Numbered from the stretch's first letter, positions 34,153-49,345 are shown. The stretch: 64,000 bases of DNA from Crambe crambe (GCA_963924555.1 OZ004584.1:6819001-6883000), one strand, 5' to 3'. Numbers and translations are program-made. Notes: generated by a model from the letters alone, not told the origin.

Positions 34153-35082
34153 GTACAAGTTGTTAAAATCCTGCTAAAGTTTATAAATAGCTAGCTACTT
34201 AATAAAAAAGTTAATCATGAAACCTAAAACTTTAAAACAGAGTTCACTTCCATTTGAAGCAAATATTTGGATACCAATTACATCTCTAAAACTTGTTTTT
34301 GCTCCAAAATACAATAGCTACGTAAGGTCCTATAACACACCTGCTGGTTTTGGTTGTGCTTTCATCTCCTCTTTTTCCTTTGGTATTAATTTTCCTGTGA
34401 ATGGGACTATGTCTGAGTAAATGACGTTGTTCACTATTATGACACCAGCACTTGAATTAGGATCACTGGTATCTAACTGAGCATATTGACCTGCAAAATT
34501 TAAAAGGATAGAGAGGTAGTTAATTTCAGCTATAAGGACTTAAGGACACTTTATTTGTGGGTACTAAATTTATGTGTCTGTATTTGGTGGGTAGCTCATG
34601 ATAAAAGATTCGTATGGCTATATCCAGTTTATGGTTCTTGTTTGTTGTGGTTTTTTGTTTGTTGTTGTTTTTTGTAAATTTTATTATTATTGTGAAATGC
34701 TTGACTTGCAGGTACTAAAGTTGATGCCTCTAGATATTAAGTACCTCTCTTTCATCTGGCATTGGTTTCTTATTTGGTAATAGTGCACTAGAAAATCTGA
34801 CGTTCGCTACTTCATTATCACTGTCAGCAGTTGAAGTTGATTCAGGATCATCAACTGGAGTGGATAAATCCTGCAAAGAAGAAAATTATCTAATAGCTAC
34901 TCGAATAATTTTTATGACATCATGCCTCATTACTGTGGACTTTCTACAGAAGAATCAGCACTACAGCATGTAGAATTTCTTTTCAAAATGAGCATCGACT
35001 CTTCTAGAGGCTAAATAATGTACGTATGTATACAGTCAAAAACTGAAGAGTTCAGCTAATGTATAGCTACACAATTATTATG

Positions 35083-35118
35083 GCTAGGGCTAGGGCTAGG
35101 GGGCTAGGGATAGGGCTA
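35083..35118. repeat. Short GGCTAG/TAGGGC tandem
   Basis: Five or so imperfect copies of TAGGGC in an intron of unit N. It resembles variant telomere repeat but is too short to be one; the D and S introns lack it. Confidence 0.7.
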
Positions 35119-35361
35119 AAGTCTTGTACCTTTCCCTTGCTATCCAGTGGAGGGTGCACTGATTTTAGCAATAAGTATGTACCATCAATTGCTGTGGGGA
35201 AATCTTGTGAGTGGTGCTGAATTTAGACAAAAATTATCATAATTATGAGTATGATTAAATAATTATCATTGAAATACTTAGTTACTTCGATGGCTGAATA
35301 TGCTATGTTTGGGGAAGAAGTAGGTCCCACTAATGAGTATTGTGTTGGCTCATTCAATGTA

Positions 35362-35524
35362 GGATTACTGCACAAATTCTATAGAAAAAAGCGGTAATTC
35401 ATGTTATATTTTGTTTGATGATTGATTGTTTATTTCCTTCTATAGAATTTGTGCAGTAATCCTAATAACACATTCTTTTCATACTACCACTACTGTATAA
35501 TAGTATGAAAAGAATGTGTTATTA
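35362..35524. repeat. Two tandem inverted repeats replacing the TM exons of unit N
   Basis: Pair 1: 35362-35386 with 35439-35463, an inverted copy of the 5' edge of the first tail exon. Pair 2: 35464-35486 with 35499-35524, on the sequence that lies just downstream of the first TM exon in A (541-566). Both TM exons, expected between, are absent. Consistent with template switching during repair. Confidence 0.85.
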
Positions 35525-37239
35525 ATACCATTATAGCTGTAGGAATAAACCTGCATGAAGTACAAAGTACAGTGCAGTAAATTATTTATGTAGCTACAGT
35601 TAACCCAATGCTGTACATATAGCTACTGGCTGATACGTAGTAGCTAATTGCCCAGATAAATGTTTGATTTCAAGAAGTTGATTAGATCAATTTTCAGTGT
35701 GAAACTATCAATATATGTACGTAATGGGATCATAACATCTGACAACTTGGTATAATAGCCTGTATAGCAAACTAGACATCATGCAGACATTGCAATGCTT
35801 GCCCATCACATCACTAGCTATGAGTTTAAGGTTACACTTTCACCTACTCACTTTCACTTGTGTATGTTTTCATTGTCATAGTTGGGGTCAGGAGTTTAGT
35901 TGGGGTTGGGAGATACACCACTGTAAAATTACTTGAAATATTTTTGTACTTTATTTCAACATGAAGAACATAGCTAGTTTACAAATATGTATGAAATGTT
36001 GGGACAATTGCCCGAACCCATGGTAGGATTCTCATCATTGAGAACGAGATATTCAATCCTGTTCAATGCATCAGTGAGATGTGCAGGAGAACTGCAATGT
36101 GTACTACCATCTTTATACTGTATGTAAACAGTCAGGTTTTCAAAGCAGCTTGAAATCTGTGACAGAAATCACACACACATTAATTTTGATCACTTTATAT
36201 CAAAATTTTTAGCTCCCCATAAAATGAGTGGTCCAAACATTATCATTTTAATTGGAACTCAATCTATAATGGTTGCTTTTACACATTAGTTGAACCTTTA
36301 GATAACAGTTTGTGAAATGGTAATCAATTTACAATACATAACATACAGCCATCATCAATCCAGAATCAGATAAGTGTACATCTGGATCATGAAGTCCAAT
36401 GAAATGATCTACATCATTAAAGATAGTTGTGATTTACTATGAAAATTTATTGCTAACTGCTAGTTTAATAGTTATACAAACTAACCATCATGAAACGTTA
36501 CATCTATTGGAGCACTGGGAGCTCCTCGACCAACTATATTGACTGCTGTGATTATGAACTGATACTCCAACACTGATTCAAGGACTGAGTTGCTGGTCAA
36601 TAAAGTGTATTGAGAAGCTACAATTGAGCATCGTCCAAGGTGGTGAAGTGGAGTCCTCTCTCCCTCAGATACATTGTACACCTCCACACAGAATATCATG
36701 TCTGGGTCAGTGTTAGTGATGTCCAGGGAGAAGGGAGGTTGCCAAGTCAGGGTGATGGAGGAACAGTTAATGGAAACATTCACATCTTTGACTTCATTAA
36801 GCAGTCCTATAAGTATCAAAAGTTTAATAATGACTAAGTATTGATACTTTCCTTGTATCTGGACAAAGAACACTTCACCATAGAGTGTGGGATCACTAAA
36901 GTTAAAGATATTATATCTTTCACATTGGACTACTGAGTTCTGAAATGTTTCAGTACAGTTCAAATGCAGCATTCAGTGTTCAAATGTGGCGGTGATTTGA
37001 GATCGTTCTTTCATATAGTTTAATGAGATATTATTGACTGTCCACATGATTGAATAGTCACCTATAGGTTTAAACTGACAATTGAATTCAGCCACTTGAT
37101 TTAGGCCACAAATCACTTGTGATGACATGGAATTTTCTGTAGCTAACAATAATAATATCATTACCTTTATTATCATAGTGAATTAGTTACTGTAGGCAAT
37201 TTACTTTTTACCAAATTAGTGAAGAGCAGTTCATCTATT

Positions 37240-37325
37240 TTTGTTCACGCCCGGCATGTGCAACAACATTTATCTAATTCTAATTAGAGAGCATAGCTAG
37301 CTGCTCGCGCGCATGCGTAGTTGAC
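37240..37325 (-). promoter_or_regulatory. CpG-rich promoter candidate of unit N (NRF1-like)
   Basis: GCTCGCGCGCATGCGTAG at about 37303-37320 fits the NRF1 consensus closely, about 130 nt upstream of the start codon. A second CpG cluster, CACGCCCGGCATGTGC, lies at about 37246-37261. Confidence 0.4.
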
Positions 37326-38766
37326 ATTGACTCTCTCCATGTTTCCAGGACATTTGAAATAATGGCTTCAAGATATATAGCATTGGTTTCACTATAAGTT
37401 TCATCTTCAAGGTCTCTAGCTAATTTATTTGCAAACTTACTCCATTGGGAACGAGATCTTCAGTAACATTTGCAGCAGTGAAAAGCTTTTTGTAAGAATA
37501 ATAATCACTGGTTTATCCACTATATTCAAATCCCTCCCCCTTCATTAAGAGTACCCCTTTTTAACCACAATTAAATCTTACCTTCTTCTTCTTCTTTAGG
37601 TTCTATAGCAATGTACTAGCTAGCTACAACTTTTAGATTGCTCTTTGGTGGCATATCAAGTTTAAAATTTGAGGGAACTAGCTCAGTAAGTTACATCTGT
37701 GTATCACTTTTCAATCCCAAAAATAATTGGAGATGAACACAAGAGGTTTCTCTATAGCTAGATGAATCAATCATCATGAGTAATAAGAGCTATACCTCAC
37801 TACTCAAAGAATATAGCTGGGTGAATTAAGCTTGTGGTTGCAGGTACGGGGTCATCTTGAGTATAAATGCACACTCTGCAAACTAAATAAAAGCATATTA
37901 TCCATTCCCAAAATGGCTAGCTATGTAAAAAAGCAACCATGAATGTACACAATAATAATTATGTTTCAACAAAACATTTCATGAATCTTATTCAATCTTC
38001 AAGTCAAAACTCTTTCAGTATTGTAACAATAACAAAAACAACACATTTTGGAAAAATAGTTAGCTCCAAGTTACTCATCACTGGGTCAGGTGGATCATGG
38101 GACTATTTTGACTTTAATATGCTCCCTATGCAAGGTGTAGAGAAATTGACGATATCTCATGAAGAATATAGCTACGTATGACTCAGATCTTAGAGCTACA
38201 GTGACTAGGACCTATAGATCACCAACTACAATAGTAACACACAGCAACAACAATAACAAATGAAAGATAATGTCCATCTTTATAATTATAATTATAGCTA
38301 CAGTATACAGATTATCTGATAGCTACTAGTTTATTTTTCAGTATATGCCACTGCAAAGAAAGTATCGTAGAGCATATGCATGTTTTATGTGTGCATGGCT
38401 ATTATTCAGGACTTGATCAATGATCATTCAGGTTCCCAGAACATACGTAGATAACAGTCATTGGAAAGCCATGCATGCATGACTAACTCATATATTTCAT
38501 GATTTTATTTTCTATATCAATAATCGTCCCAATTAATAGTAGCTATTGCTAGATAATAATAGCTACTGCAAACATCGATTGCTGTTTGTATAGCTCTTTC
38601 TCTCATCCCTAAAGCAAATCATGGCATAGTTATCTAAGGATTTTTCAAAGTGCAGTGAAAGCATCCACATTCAATATCACATAATCATTAAATTTTAGCT
38701 ACACTAATTTGATTACAGTATAACAGTCAGCTTTTGTATAATTTGTATGTATGTAAACAGTCATTG
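37326..38766 (-). pseudogene. Decayed DD-unit 3' end and O downstream flank
   Basis: Remnants of a DD exon (about 37480-37330) and F-like tail exons (about 37745-37600 and 37880-37795), followed by the 3' flank of O up to 38766. The block parallels 28470-29860. The flank part is repeated in inverted orientation downstream of P (51626-52056 and 53099-53627). Confidence 0.6.
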
Positions 38767-41969
<3,203 letters not shown>

Positions 41970-42072
41970 TATTAAAAAATGAACCATAGTTCAGCGAGCG
42001 AGCAGAGCGCCCTCAGGTCATATGACTCATTGAAATTCCCCCCGAGCAAATTTTTTTGTTTTTCTCTTGGAC

Positions 42073-43181
42073 CATAGATATAAGATGTTTACGGGATTGG
42101 AAACGGATCACGTGCTCTCGTTAGCAACTAACAACCGAGGCGCGTTGACAGCTGAATGACATAGCACTTTTGTCAAAGTTGCTGTTCTGACAAGATCCGT
42201 GAGGTAAGACTTATGCCAATGATACTATAATACACTAGGGCATAGATTTACTGTATGAAATAAATTTTAGCTCAGATTTTCAAGTTTATTCCTACAAATA
42301 CTACTGTGGTGGTTAATGGGACTGTAATCCCTCTCACGCTTGATGGAATCAATTGCTGTTGCCCATTTTCTGATCAAAAGGCATGTAAACTTTAGCTACA
42401 TGGAATAGTAATGTTAGTTTTTGTATTAGCTGATGTATATTGTCTCTAGCATTTGCAAGTGGTGTTAAAACTGTAATCCCTCTCCCAAGAAATAGATTAA
42501 CAATATTGAAACTGTATTAGTAATTTCAGGGAAAGGATAGAACAGTAAATGGAATTGGTGCATTTGTTTTCTATACAATAGTCATCCTATGGAGATGGCA
42601 AGCTTACTATATTTCCCCCCTAATATCCATAGGGTCCACAGGACAGCTAACTGAGCCGAATTCTTGAGGTGGATGGTGTCAAAATCCAACAGCCAAAAGC
42701 TGGAAATATTGCAATAATGCTGATGAGGGCGAACTGAGCAGAAACTGGCGGATAACTTTGGGGCAAAATTATCTAGCTATAATAATGATGAATTTATGTC
42801 TAATTTTAATACCAAAAGTCATTCTGGCCTTTCTTTCAAATCAATCACATAAAATTAATGTATAATGAGTAATGATAGGTACTCATAGTTATAATTACAA
42901 GGAAAAAAGTTATGAATAATTAATAACTTCCTTCCTCAGACTCTCCAACTTCAACTCTCTGACTCTTCACTTCTTCAATACCTTCCCCTTAGCTTGCTTG
43001 TACTATTCTGTGAGCTGTAGGGGCAGAACATCACTTTAACTGCCTTGAAAGGAGTGAATATTGATCTCCTTTCACGGCCATTAATATAATTAATGCTGCA
43101 TGCGCGTGCGCATCTGTCAACGCGCCTCGGTTGTGCAGTTCATTGGGCGTTTCCAATCCCGTAAAACCTCTTATATCTATG
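42073..43181. mobile_element. 1.1-kb TIR element, copy 1 (O-P spacer)
   Basis: Ends in CATAGATATAAG with inverted repeats of about 33 bp. The second copy is at 52057-53091, very similar throughout. No long open frame and no transposase motif, so non-autonomous. Flanks here (CTTGGAC / ATTGTAC) are only partly alike, so the target duplication is unclear. Together with 41990-42072 it fills most of the spacer between the divergent genes O and P. Confidence 0.8.
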
Positions 43182-43829
43182 ATTGTACAGTGGTTTTACT
43201 CAATCTTGCAAAAATTGGTCGTCAGGCGTCATCCGTATACGCATGCGCACTGCTTGAATTTCGAAATTGCGCTCAGATTTGGAAAAAACTTTAGAGAAGT
43301 AAGCTTTGAAGAGCTAGCTAGTGACTGTTCTAGTATAGTTAACTTAGCCCATCAAAAATGACTGTATTTCTGGGCAGAAGAAGGAATAAGGCCACGGCAT
43401 AGCTAATTAATAGTTTTCTTGTAGCTAGTACTTAGTTGGTTGTTGTTTTCGTAGCTAGTACTAGCTAGGTTGTTTCTGCATGTAACGAAGGTAATTAGCC
43501 TATTACACGCATGCGCATTAACACGGAGCACTAGCTATTTCAAACACTTACAGTAGCCCACTATTACAAAACGTAGCCCACTATTACAGATTAGCTATGA
43601 ATTTCATTAAAATAGCTGTAATCGTCTATGTAGATAGTTTACTGTATAAATGAAATACAATAAACTATTAGTCTGGTTATAGATACTGCCATGATTAGAT
43701 ATAGATGAATAGAACTTAATCATTCAAGAATAAGTACCAAAAAAGTTCGGTTGTGGACAAAGAAACTCCGGCTCTAGCTACGTAGCTAAACCATACAGAT
43801 CATCATACTTTTGGCACATGCGCTTAACA
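43182..43829. other. Spacer and 5' flank of unit P
   Basis: No gene. CpG-bearing NRF1-like palindromes occur at about 43237-43252 (TACGCATGCGCACTG) and 43508-43522 (CACGCATGCGCATTA), and one near 43092-43112 inside the adjacent element. Any of them could drive P or, in the other direction, O. Confidence 0.4.
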
Positions 43830-44867
43830 ATGTCAGGAAGTAGTAGCAAGAAGTTTAGCATCATTTTAGCTACGGCGGTGATTCAGCTCGTAGGACCAAC
43901 TACCTCATTCGCAAGTGATGAGGCTGTCTGCAGCCTGAATCAAACAATCGAATTCAGATGTCTCTTAGCACCAACACCACCAGAGAATCCTAGAGGCTTA
44001 TATGCCTTTGGATGGAGAATCAACAATGTCTCTTCTATCAATGTTCAAGGAGCCAGGACAAATCTATCATCAAGACCTGCTTTACTATTACTATACTGCA
44101 GTGCTTCACTGAATAACTCACTAGTTCAGTGTGTTAGAGCTAATTTTTTCTCCTCAACTTTTGGTGATTTGCATACTCTTCGCATACAAGGAAAGTAGCT
44201 ATACAAGTTTTAGTAGCTAAATCATGTTGTCATAATCATTGGATTTATATCCCGCACAGGATTACTAAGGAGTGTTGAAGACCTAGAGATCTCCATCAAC
44301 TGTACCTCCTGGTCCATCATCCTGACTTGGCAGCCTCCTTTTTCCCTGAATATCGCCAACACTGACCCAGACATTACCTTCTGTGTGGATATATATGAAA
44401 TCACAGAGGGAGGGACTATTCAACTTGAGGATTCTGCTGATCACTGCACTGAGTCACATCAGTATACTATGAATATCAGTGACCTGAATCAGTATCAGTT
44501 CATTGTTAGAGCCAGAAATGTAGTTGGTCTAGGAGCTCCTAGTGCACCCATAAATGCAACACTCCTTCCTTGTGAGTTATTTATTAAAGGATAAGGTGCA
44601 TAGCTACTTCGTTTGCTATAATATAATTCAAGGTTTTGATAACAACAAAAGTCTTCGAATTCTCAATGCAACAGTCAAGATTTGCAACTCTCATATTGAA
44701 GTAAATCTATCGCTAGTAAGCCAACGAAAATAAACAACTAGCTATAAAATATATGTATTGAAATTAATGTAACGTAGCTACCAACTAGCTACAGTAGTTC
44801 TAGCTAATGGTTATTATAGCTGGAAGTATTGACGATGCACTATTATGCATAGCTTGAGAGTCCTTGG

Positions 44868-45083
44868 TGTGATGTTCTCCAATAGTATCACAATGTTAAT
44901 TAGCAATAACTTCTTATTATTCAGCTGACAGTATAAACTATTGACAAAAATCAGATCAAACCAGCCAGCGACTGGAAGTGATACAGAGGTTAAATAAGCT
45001 AGAGCTAAGAGCTATAGCGCAATGCGCTAGCTGGACAAAACACAATACTGAGCATGCTCATAAATTGTTCCAAAGTTACCACA
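44868..45083 (-). repeat. 3' LTR of the Gypsy element
   Basis: 216 bp, begins TGTGATGTTCTCC and ends GTTACCACA on the plus strand; apparently identical to 49130-49345. Confidence 0.95.
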
Positions 45084-45112
45084 CTCCTCCCCACTAAGCA
45101 TACAAGTCACAC

Positions 45113-48100
45113 TCACTGGTACCGTTCAGGAGGGTGCCTAATTCGGGTAGGGTAACGTGGAGGTGGTGGTTCAGGGTTCTCCAACTCTATAGCAGTGGAG
45201 GATGAGGGTCGTGTGCCAGGGTCAGGAGGCTCAGCATGAGATCCTGAAGGGGTCGGTGGAGGATCACTGACAGGTACATCGACTTCTGGAGGTGGATCCT
45301 CTACATGTGGTTCATCAGGGAAATCCCCTGTAGTAGGTTCTGAAGAAGTGGGTAAGGGGTCTTCATCGTCAACAGCAACCTCTCTGTCAGAGCCACTCTG
45401 GACAGAGTTAGGCAACCCACGAAACTCTTTCAAGTGGTCCAGATGTCCCCGCCACATCTGATGATCAGCTGTTTCCACCAAATATGAAACAGGTCCCAGT
45501 CTCTCAACAACAATTGCTGGCACCCAGTCTTGTCCAGGACGAAAATTCCGAACCATGACACTCTGTCCTACAAGGAACTCTCGACATTGAGCTCTCCGGT
45601 CGTGAACAGCTTTCTGCTGTGCCTGCTTTTCCACAACACAGGCTTCCAGATTCGGACGAAGCAGATCAAGTCGAGTGCGAAGGGGACGATGAAGAAACAG
45701 CGAACAGGGGGAAACCCCAGTTGTTGCATGAGGCGAACTGCAATAGGTGAGTAAGTAGCTGAGCAATCTTTCGGAGAGTGATTTTCCACTATTAACACTG
45801 GCCTTGAGAGCCAACTTCACTGACTGCACAAACCGTTCCGCTAAGCCATTGGTGGCTGGGTGGTAGGGGGCACTCCTGATGTGTCTGATGCCATTCAGTT
45901 TCGAAAACAATGCAAATTCCTCAGACAGAAACTGTGGCCCATTGTCAGTGACCAGTTGCTCAGGCAATCCGAAAGTAGCGAACATCTTCCTGAGAACATC
46001 AATGGTTTTGGCAGCCGTTGTACTGTGCATGATCTCAACCTCCGGCCACTTTGAGTGGGCGTCAACAGCAACGAGCAGCATGACCCCTTGGAAGGGACCG
46101 GCAAAGTCAAGATGCACCCGCTGCCATGGTTTCGCAGGCCAGGACCATGGATACATTGGGGCCACGGCAGGTGCATGTTTCACGGCCTGACACGACTGAC
46201 AGCTCTTCACCAAGTCTTGGATTGACTTATCCAGACCCGGCCACCACAGGTATCCACGTGCAACGGCCTTCATCCGGCTGATGCCAGGGTGGTCTCTATG
46301 GAGTTCTTCTAACAGCTTCTGCTGAAGTTTCCCTGGAATAACTGTGCGTACTCCCCAGAGCACACAATCTTGTTCCACCGTGAATTCTTGTCTGTGTAAC
46401 CAGTAGGGGCGTAGTGACGCATCAAATTTCTTCGGCCATCCTCCCCTCGTAAAACGAAGGACTTTGCTCAGGATATTGTCTGTACGAGTAGCTGCTTGAA
46501 GTTGTTTCACTGTCACAGGTAAACTCTCTAACTGAGATATATTGAAGACAGATGGTTCTGACGAAGCACCTTCTCGAGTGACTTCCTGCAGCGGCAGGCG
46601 TGACAACCCATCAGCGTTGGCATGCTGACCAGTGGGACGGAACTCTATATGGTATGTATAGGCAGATAGTATCAGTGTCCAACGTTGTAGGCGAGCTGCA
46701 GCAAGGGTAGGGATACCCTGCTTTGGACCAAAGATGGTTGTAAGTGGCTTGTGGTCAGTTGTGAGAGTAAACTGTCTCCCATACAAATAGGCGTGGAACT
46801 TTTTAACACCAAAGACCAACGACAAGGCTTCTTTCTCCACCTGAGCATAATTACGCTCACTGCTTGACAGGGTTCGGGAAGCAAAAGCGATCGGGCGTTC
46901 TGAGCCATCCTCCATTACATGTGAGATCACTGCTCCCACTCCGTAAGCGGAGGCATCACCTGCAAGTTTAAGAGGAAGATTAGGATTATAGTGTATCAAA
47001 ACCTTGGAGGATGTCAAGGCTTCCTTGGCTTGGTTAAAGGCTTTCTGGCAACCCGAGGACCACTTCCATGGACAACCCTTGCACAACAGCTTGTGTAAGG
47101 GGTGGAGCAATGATGCCAAATTGGGTATAAACCGGCCATAATAGTTTAAAAGCCCCAAAAATGACCGCAACTCCTGCACATTCCGGGGTGGGGGTGCTTC
47201 TGCTATGGCACGGAGTTTGTCATTGGTGGCGTGCAACCCTTCTTGATCCACACGATGTCCGAGATATTCAACACTGGCTTCTAAAAATCGGCACTTGTCT
47301 CTTCGTAGCCGCACACCATGCTCCCTCAACCGACACAGCACCTCCTCAAGGTGGGCGAGGTGTTCCGCAGGGGTAGCACCTGTAATCAGGATATCATCAA
47401 GATAACAAGTCACCTTACCTAGGCCCTGCAACAGAGTGTCCATCATCTTTTGGAACACAGCGGGCGCTGAGGCAATTCCAAATGGCAGTCTGCGATACCG
47501 ATAGAGTCCTCGATGGGTATTGATGGTGACCAAATGTCGGGATTGCTCCTCAAGAACGAGTTGGTTATATGCATGGGACAAGTCCAGTGTGGTGAACTGT
47601 TGTCCCCCAGCGAGGGTGGCAAACAAGTCTTCCGGCTTGGGTAGGGGATACTGATCAACCTCTAACACGGGATTGACGGTAACTTTGTAATCCCCACAAA
47701 TTCTGACTTGGCCGTCCTTCTTAGGGACTGCCACGATTGGTGCCGCCCACTCACTGTGGTCAATCTTCTCGATGACTCCTTGTGCTTCGAGACGATCCAA
47801 TTCTTCTTCCACAGCACTTCTCAGAGCATAGGGCACGGGCCTAGCCCTACAAAACTTGGGTCGAGCTCCTGAGGACACAGATAGCTTTGCAGTGAAGGGT
47901 TGAATAGTTCCAAGATCATCTGCAAATACGTCTTTGTTCTTGTCCAGAACATCCTGCAAGGCCTGCTCACGAGATAGTGATCCAATAGATGCCCAATTAA
48001 GTGTGATATGCTTGAGCCAATTTCGACCGAGGAGAGCAGGTCCCTCACCTCGAACTATAGTCAGGTCTAGTTCCTGAGGCAACTGCTGTTCGTACTGCAC

Positions 48101-48805
48101 CAACACAGGATACGTCCCAATCACAGCCATGGCTTCTCCAGTATACGTACGTAGTACCATGTTGGACTTACATAACTTGGCCTTAGGAAACATCTTCCTA
48201 AACACTCCCTCAGGGAGGAGGGACACGGCAGCACCAGTGTCTAACTCCATGGTCAACGGCTTCCCTGAAATTCGAAGTTCAATTCGGATCGGGTGAGAAG
48301 AATTTCCTCCAATCGAGAAAGTTCCCAGATCCTCCGGTTCACTCTGAGTAGATTCGAGATAGCGGACATCATTGTGACCTCGACCAGCTGATTTCTTGCT
48401 CCGGCAAGTAGGGGCAATGTGGCCAACCTTGCCACATTTATGGCAAGTAGCTGATTTGAATTTACAGTCCTTGCCTTCATGGCCCTTCCTGCCACATCTA
48501 AAACAAGGCTTCCCTTTGACTTGGGCGGAGCCTTTCATAGTATTCGTGGTTGACAGCTGCAAAACTCCAGACATTGTGGTCGGACCTTGGCCTTTCAAGT
48601 TTCGGGCGTCTCTAGCAGCAGTCTCCTTAGCTTGAGCTTTCTCTACAGCCTTAGCCAGGGTCAGTCCTTCTTCAGCCAACAAGCTCTTCTGGGTTTGTTC
48701 CGACTTGAGCCCACAGACAAATTTATCTCGGAGCGCCTGGTCCAGAAAAGTGCCAAAATCACAGGTAATGGCGAGTCGTCGTAATTCTGCCACATAGTCT
48801 AGCAT
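45113..48805 (-). CDS. gag C-terminus-pol polyprotein of the Gypsy element (1230 aa)
   Basis: Gag C-terminus with two zinc knuckles (CFRCGRKGHEGKDC, CHKCGKVGHIAPTC, about residues 100-135), aspartic protease LDTGAAV (about 187), reverse transcriptase with LPFGIASAP and YLDD (about 330-510), RNase H (LAGDASAYGVGAV, TTDHKPL; about 610-720), integrase with the HHCC zinc finger (HRDHPG ... CQSCQ) and DDE residues in HLDFAGPF, VTDNGPQF and GLAERFVQ (about 860-1060), then a proline-rich C-terminus. The frame is uninterrupted. All pol activities look complete. Confidence 0.92.
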   Translation of the reverse strand: MLDYVAELRRLAITCDFGTFLDQALRDKFVCGLKSEQTQKSLLAEEGLTLAKAVEKAQAKETAARDARNLKGQGPTTMSGVLQLSTTNTMKGSAQVKGKPCFRCGRKGHEGKDCKFKSATCHKCGKVGHIAPTCRSKKSAGRGHNDVRYLESTQSEPEDLGTFSIGGNSSHPIRIELRISGKPLTMELDTGAAVSLLPEGVFRKMFPKAKLCKSNMVLRTYTGEAMAVIGTYPVLVQYEQQLPQELDLTIVRGEGPALLGRNWLKHITLNWASIGSLSREQALQDVLDKNKDVFADDLGTIQPFTAKLSVSSGARPKFCRARPVPYALRSAVEEELDRLEAQGVIEKIDHSEWAAPIVAVPKKDGQVRICGDYKVTVNPVLEVDQYPLPKPEDLFATLAGGQQFTTLDLSHAYNQLVLEEQSRHLVTINTHRGLYRYRRLPFGIASAPAVFQKMMDTLLQGLGKVTCYLDDILITGATPAEHLAHLEEVLCRLREHGVRLRRDKCRFLEASVEYLGHRVDQEGLHATNDKLRAIAEAPPPRNVQELRSFLGLLNYYGRFIPNLASLLHPLHKLLCKGCPWKWSSGCQKAFNQAKEALTSSKVLIHYNPNLPLKLAGDASAYGVGAVISHVMEDGSERPIAFASRTLSSSERNYAQVEKEALSLVFGVKKFHAYLYGRQFTLTTDHKPLTTIFGPKQGIPTLAAARLQRWTLILSAYTYHIEFRPTGQHANADGLSRLPLQEVTREGASSEPSVFNISQLESLPVTVKQLQAATRTDNILSKVLRFTRGGWPKKFDASLRPYWLHRQEFTVEQDCVLWGVRTVIPGKLQQKLLEELHRDHPGISRMKAVARGYLWWPGLDKSIQDLVKSCQSCQAVKHAPAVAPMYPWSWPAKPWQRVHLDFAGPFQGVMLLVAVDAHSKWPEVEIMHSTTAAKTIDVLRKMFATFGLPEQLVTDNGPQFLSEEFALFSKLNGIRHIRSAPYHPATNGLAERFVQSVKLALKASVNSGKSLSERLLSYLLTYCSSPHATTGVSPCSLFLHRPLRTRLDLLRPNLEACVVEKQAQQKAVHDRRAQCREFLVGQSVMVRNFRPGQDWVPAIVVERLGPVSYLVETADHQMWRGHLDHLKEFRGLPNSVQSGSDREVAVDDEDPLPTSSEPTTGDFPDEPHVEDPPPEVDVPVSDPPPTPSGSHAEPPDPGTRPSSSTAIELENPEPPPPRYPTRIRHPPERYQ

Positions 48806-49107
48806 AGTCTTTGGTAGAAACGAAAACGTTCGGCAATTATCAGGGGTTTGGGCTGGAAATGATCTGTCAGCACAGTCACAAGATCCGCGAAAGTCTTGTC
48901 CTGCGGTAAAGCTGGAGCTACAAGGCTTCTGATGATACCGTAGTTCTTGGTACCTATCTCTGTCAACAACACAGAAACCTTCTTGCCATCTCCGATGTCA
49001 TTTGCCGCAAAGTACAAAGACACTCTCTCCAGATAAGTGGAGATGTTCTCAGCTTCTGGGTCGAATGCCGTCAGCTGACCGTAGATCGGCACTCTTGTGT
49101 GAGCCAT
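48799..49107 (-). CDS. gag N-terminal fragment of the Gypsy element (102 aa)
   Basis: Starts MAHTRVPIYGQLTAFDP, 23 nt after the 5' LTR, and contains the gag-type stretch WxxYLERVSLYFAAND in variant form (ISTYLERVSLYF). It stops at FRFYQRLC. The next frame takes over with a 7-nt overlap at DYVAELRRLA. In related elements gag is continuous with about ten more residues here, so a small deletion with frameshift is likelier than programmed frameshifting. Confidence 0.8.
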   Translation of the reverse strand: MAHTRVPIYGQLTAFDPEAENISTYLERVSLYFAANDIGDGKKVSVLLTEIGTKNYGIIRSLVAPALPQDKTFADLVTVLTDHFQPKPLIIAERFRFYQRLC

Positions 49108-49129
49108 CAGATCCCGTCTCGTCGCCAGA

Positions 49130-49345
49130 TGTGATGTTCTCCAATAGTATCACAATGTTAATTAGCAATAACTTCTTATTATTCAGCTGACAGTATAAAC
49201 TATTGACAAAAATCAGATCAAACCAGCCAGCGACTGGAAGTGATACAGAGGTTAAATAAGCTAGAGCTAAGAGCTATAGCGCAATGCGCTAGCTGGACAA
49301 AACACAATACTGAGCATGCTCATAAATTGTTCCAAAGTTACCACA
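49130..49345 (-). repeat. 5' LTR of the Gypsy element
   Basis: 216 bp; should contain the element's promoter, read on the minus strand. Copy of 44868-45083. Confidence 0.95.

Larger units (their letters stand above)
33435..37176 (-). pseudogene. Unit N: DD-type receptor pseudogene that has lost its transmembrane exons
   Basis: Signal + Ig 37176-36852, FN3 36806-36486, linker 36408-36347, Cys-rich 36156-35852, tail 35378-35286 (TQYSLV), 35216-35130, from 35010, 34870-34745 and 34490-34340, DD 33697-33435. Lesions: CGA to TGA in the Ig exon (before MLHLNC), a CTAG insertion in the Cys-rich exon, GC instead of GT at the donor near 34925, a 1-nt loss at the start of the VKYAQL exon, and replacement of both TM exons by inverted repeats (35362-35524). 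The DD is fully open (KWSEFALKIGID ... SKKYS). The head is nearly that of K. Confidence 0.85.
44868..49345 (-). mobile_element. Full-length Ty3/Gypsy LTR retrotransposon
   Basis: Two 216-bp LTRs (44868-45083 and 49130-49345, TG...CA) flanked by the 5-bp duplication CTTGG (44863-44867, 49346-49350). By eye the LTRs are identical. TGGCGACGAGACGGGATC follows the 5' LTR as likely primer-binding region. Coding order gag, protease, RT, RNase H, integrase. Inserted antisense to unit P in an intron. The gag frame is broken at 48799-48805. Confidence 0.95.

Noticed and set aside
35083..35118. Internal telomere
   Set aside because: Only about five imperfect TAGGGC units, inside an intron, with no longer array.
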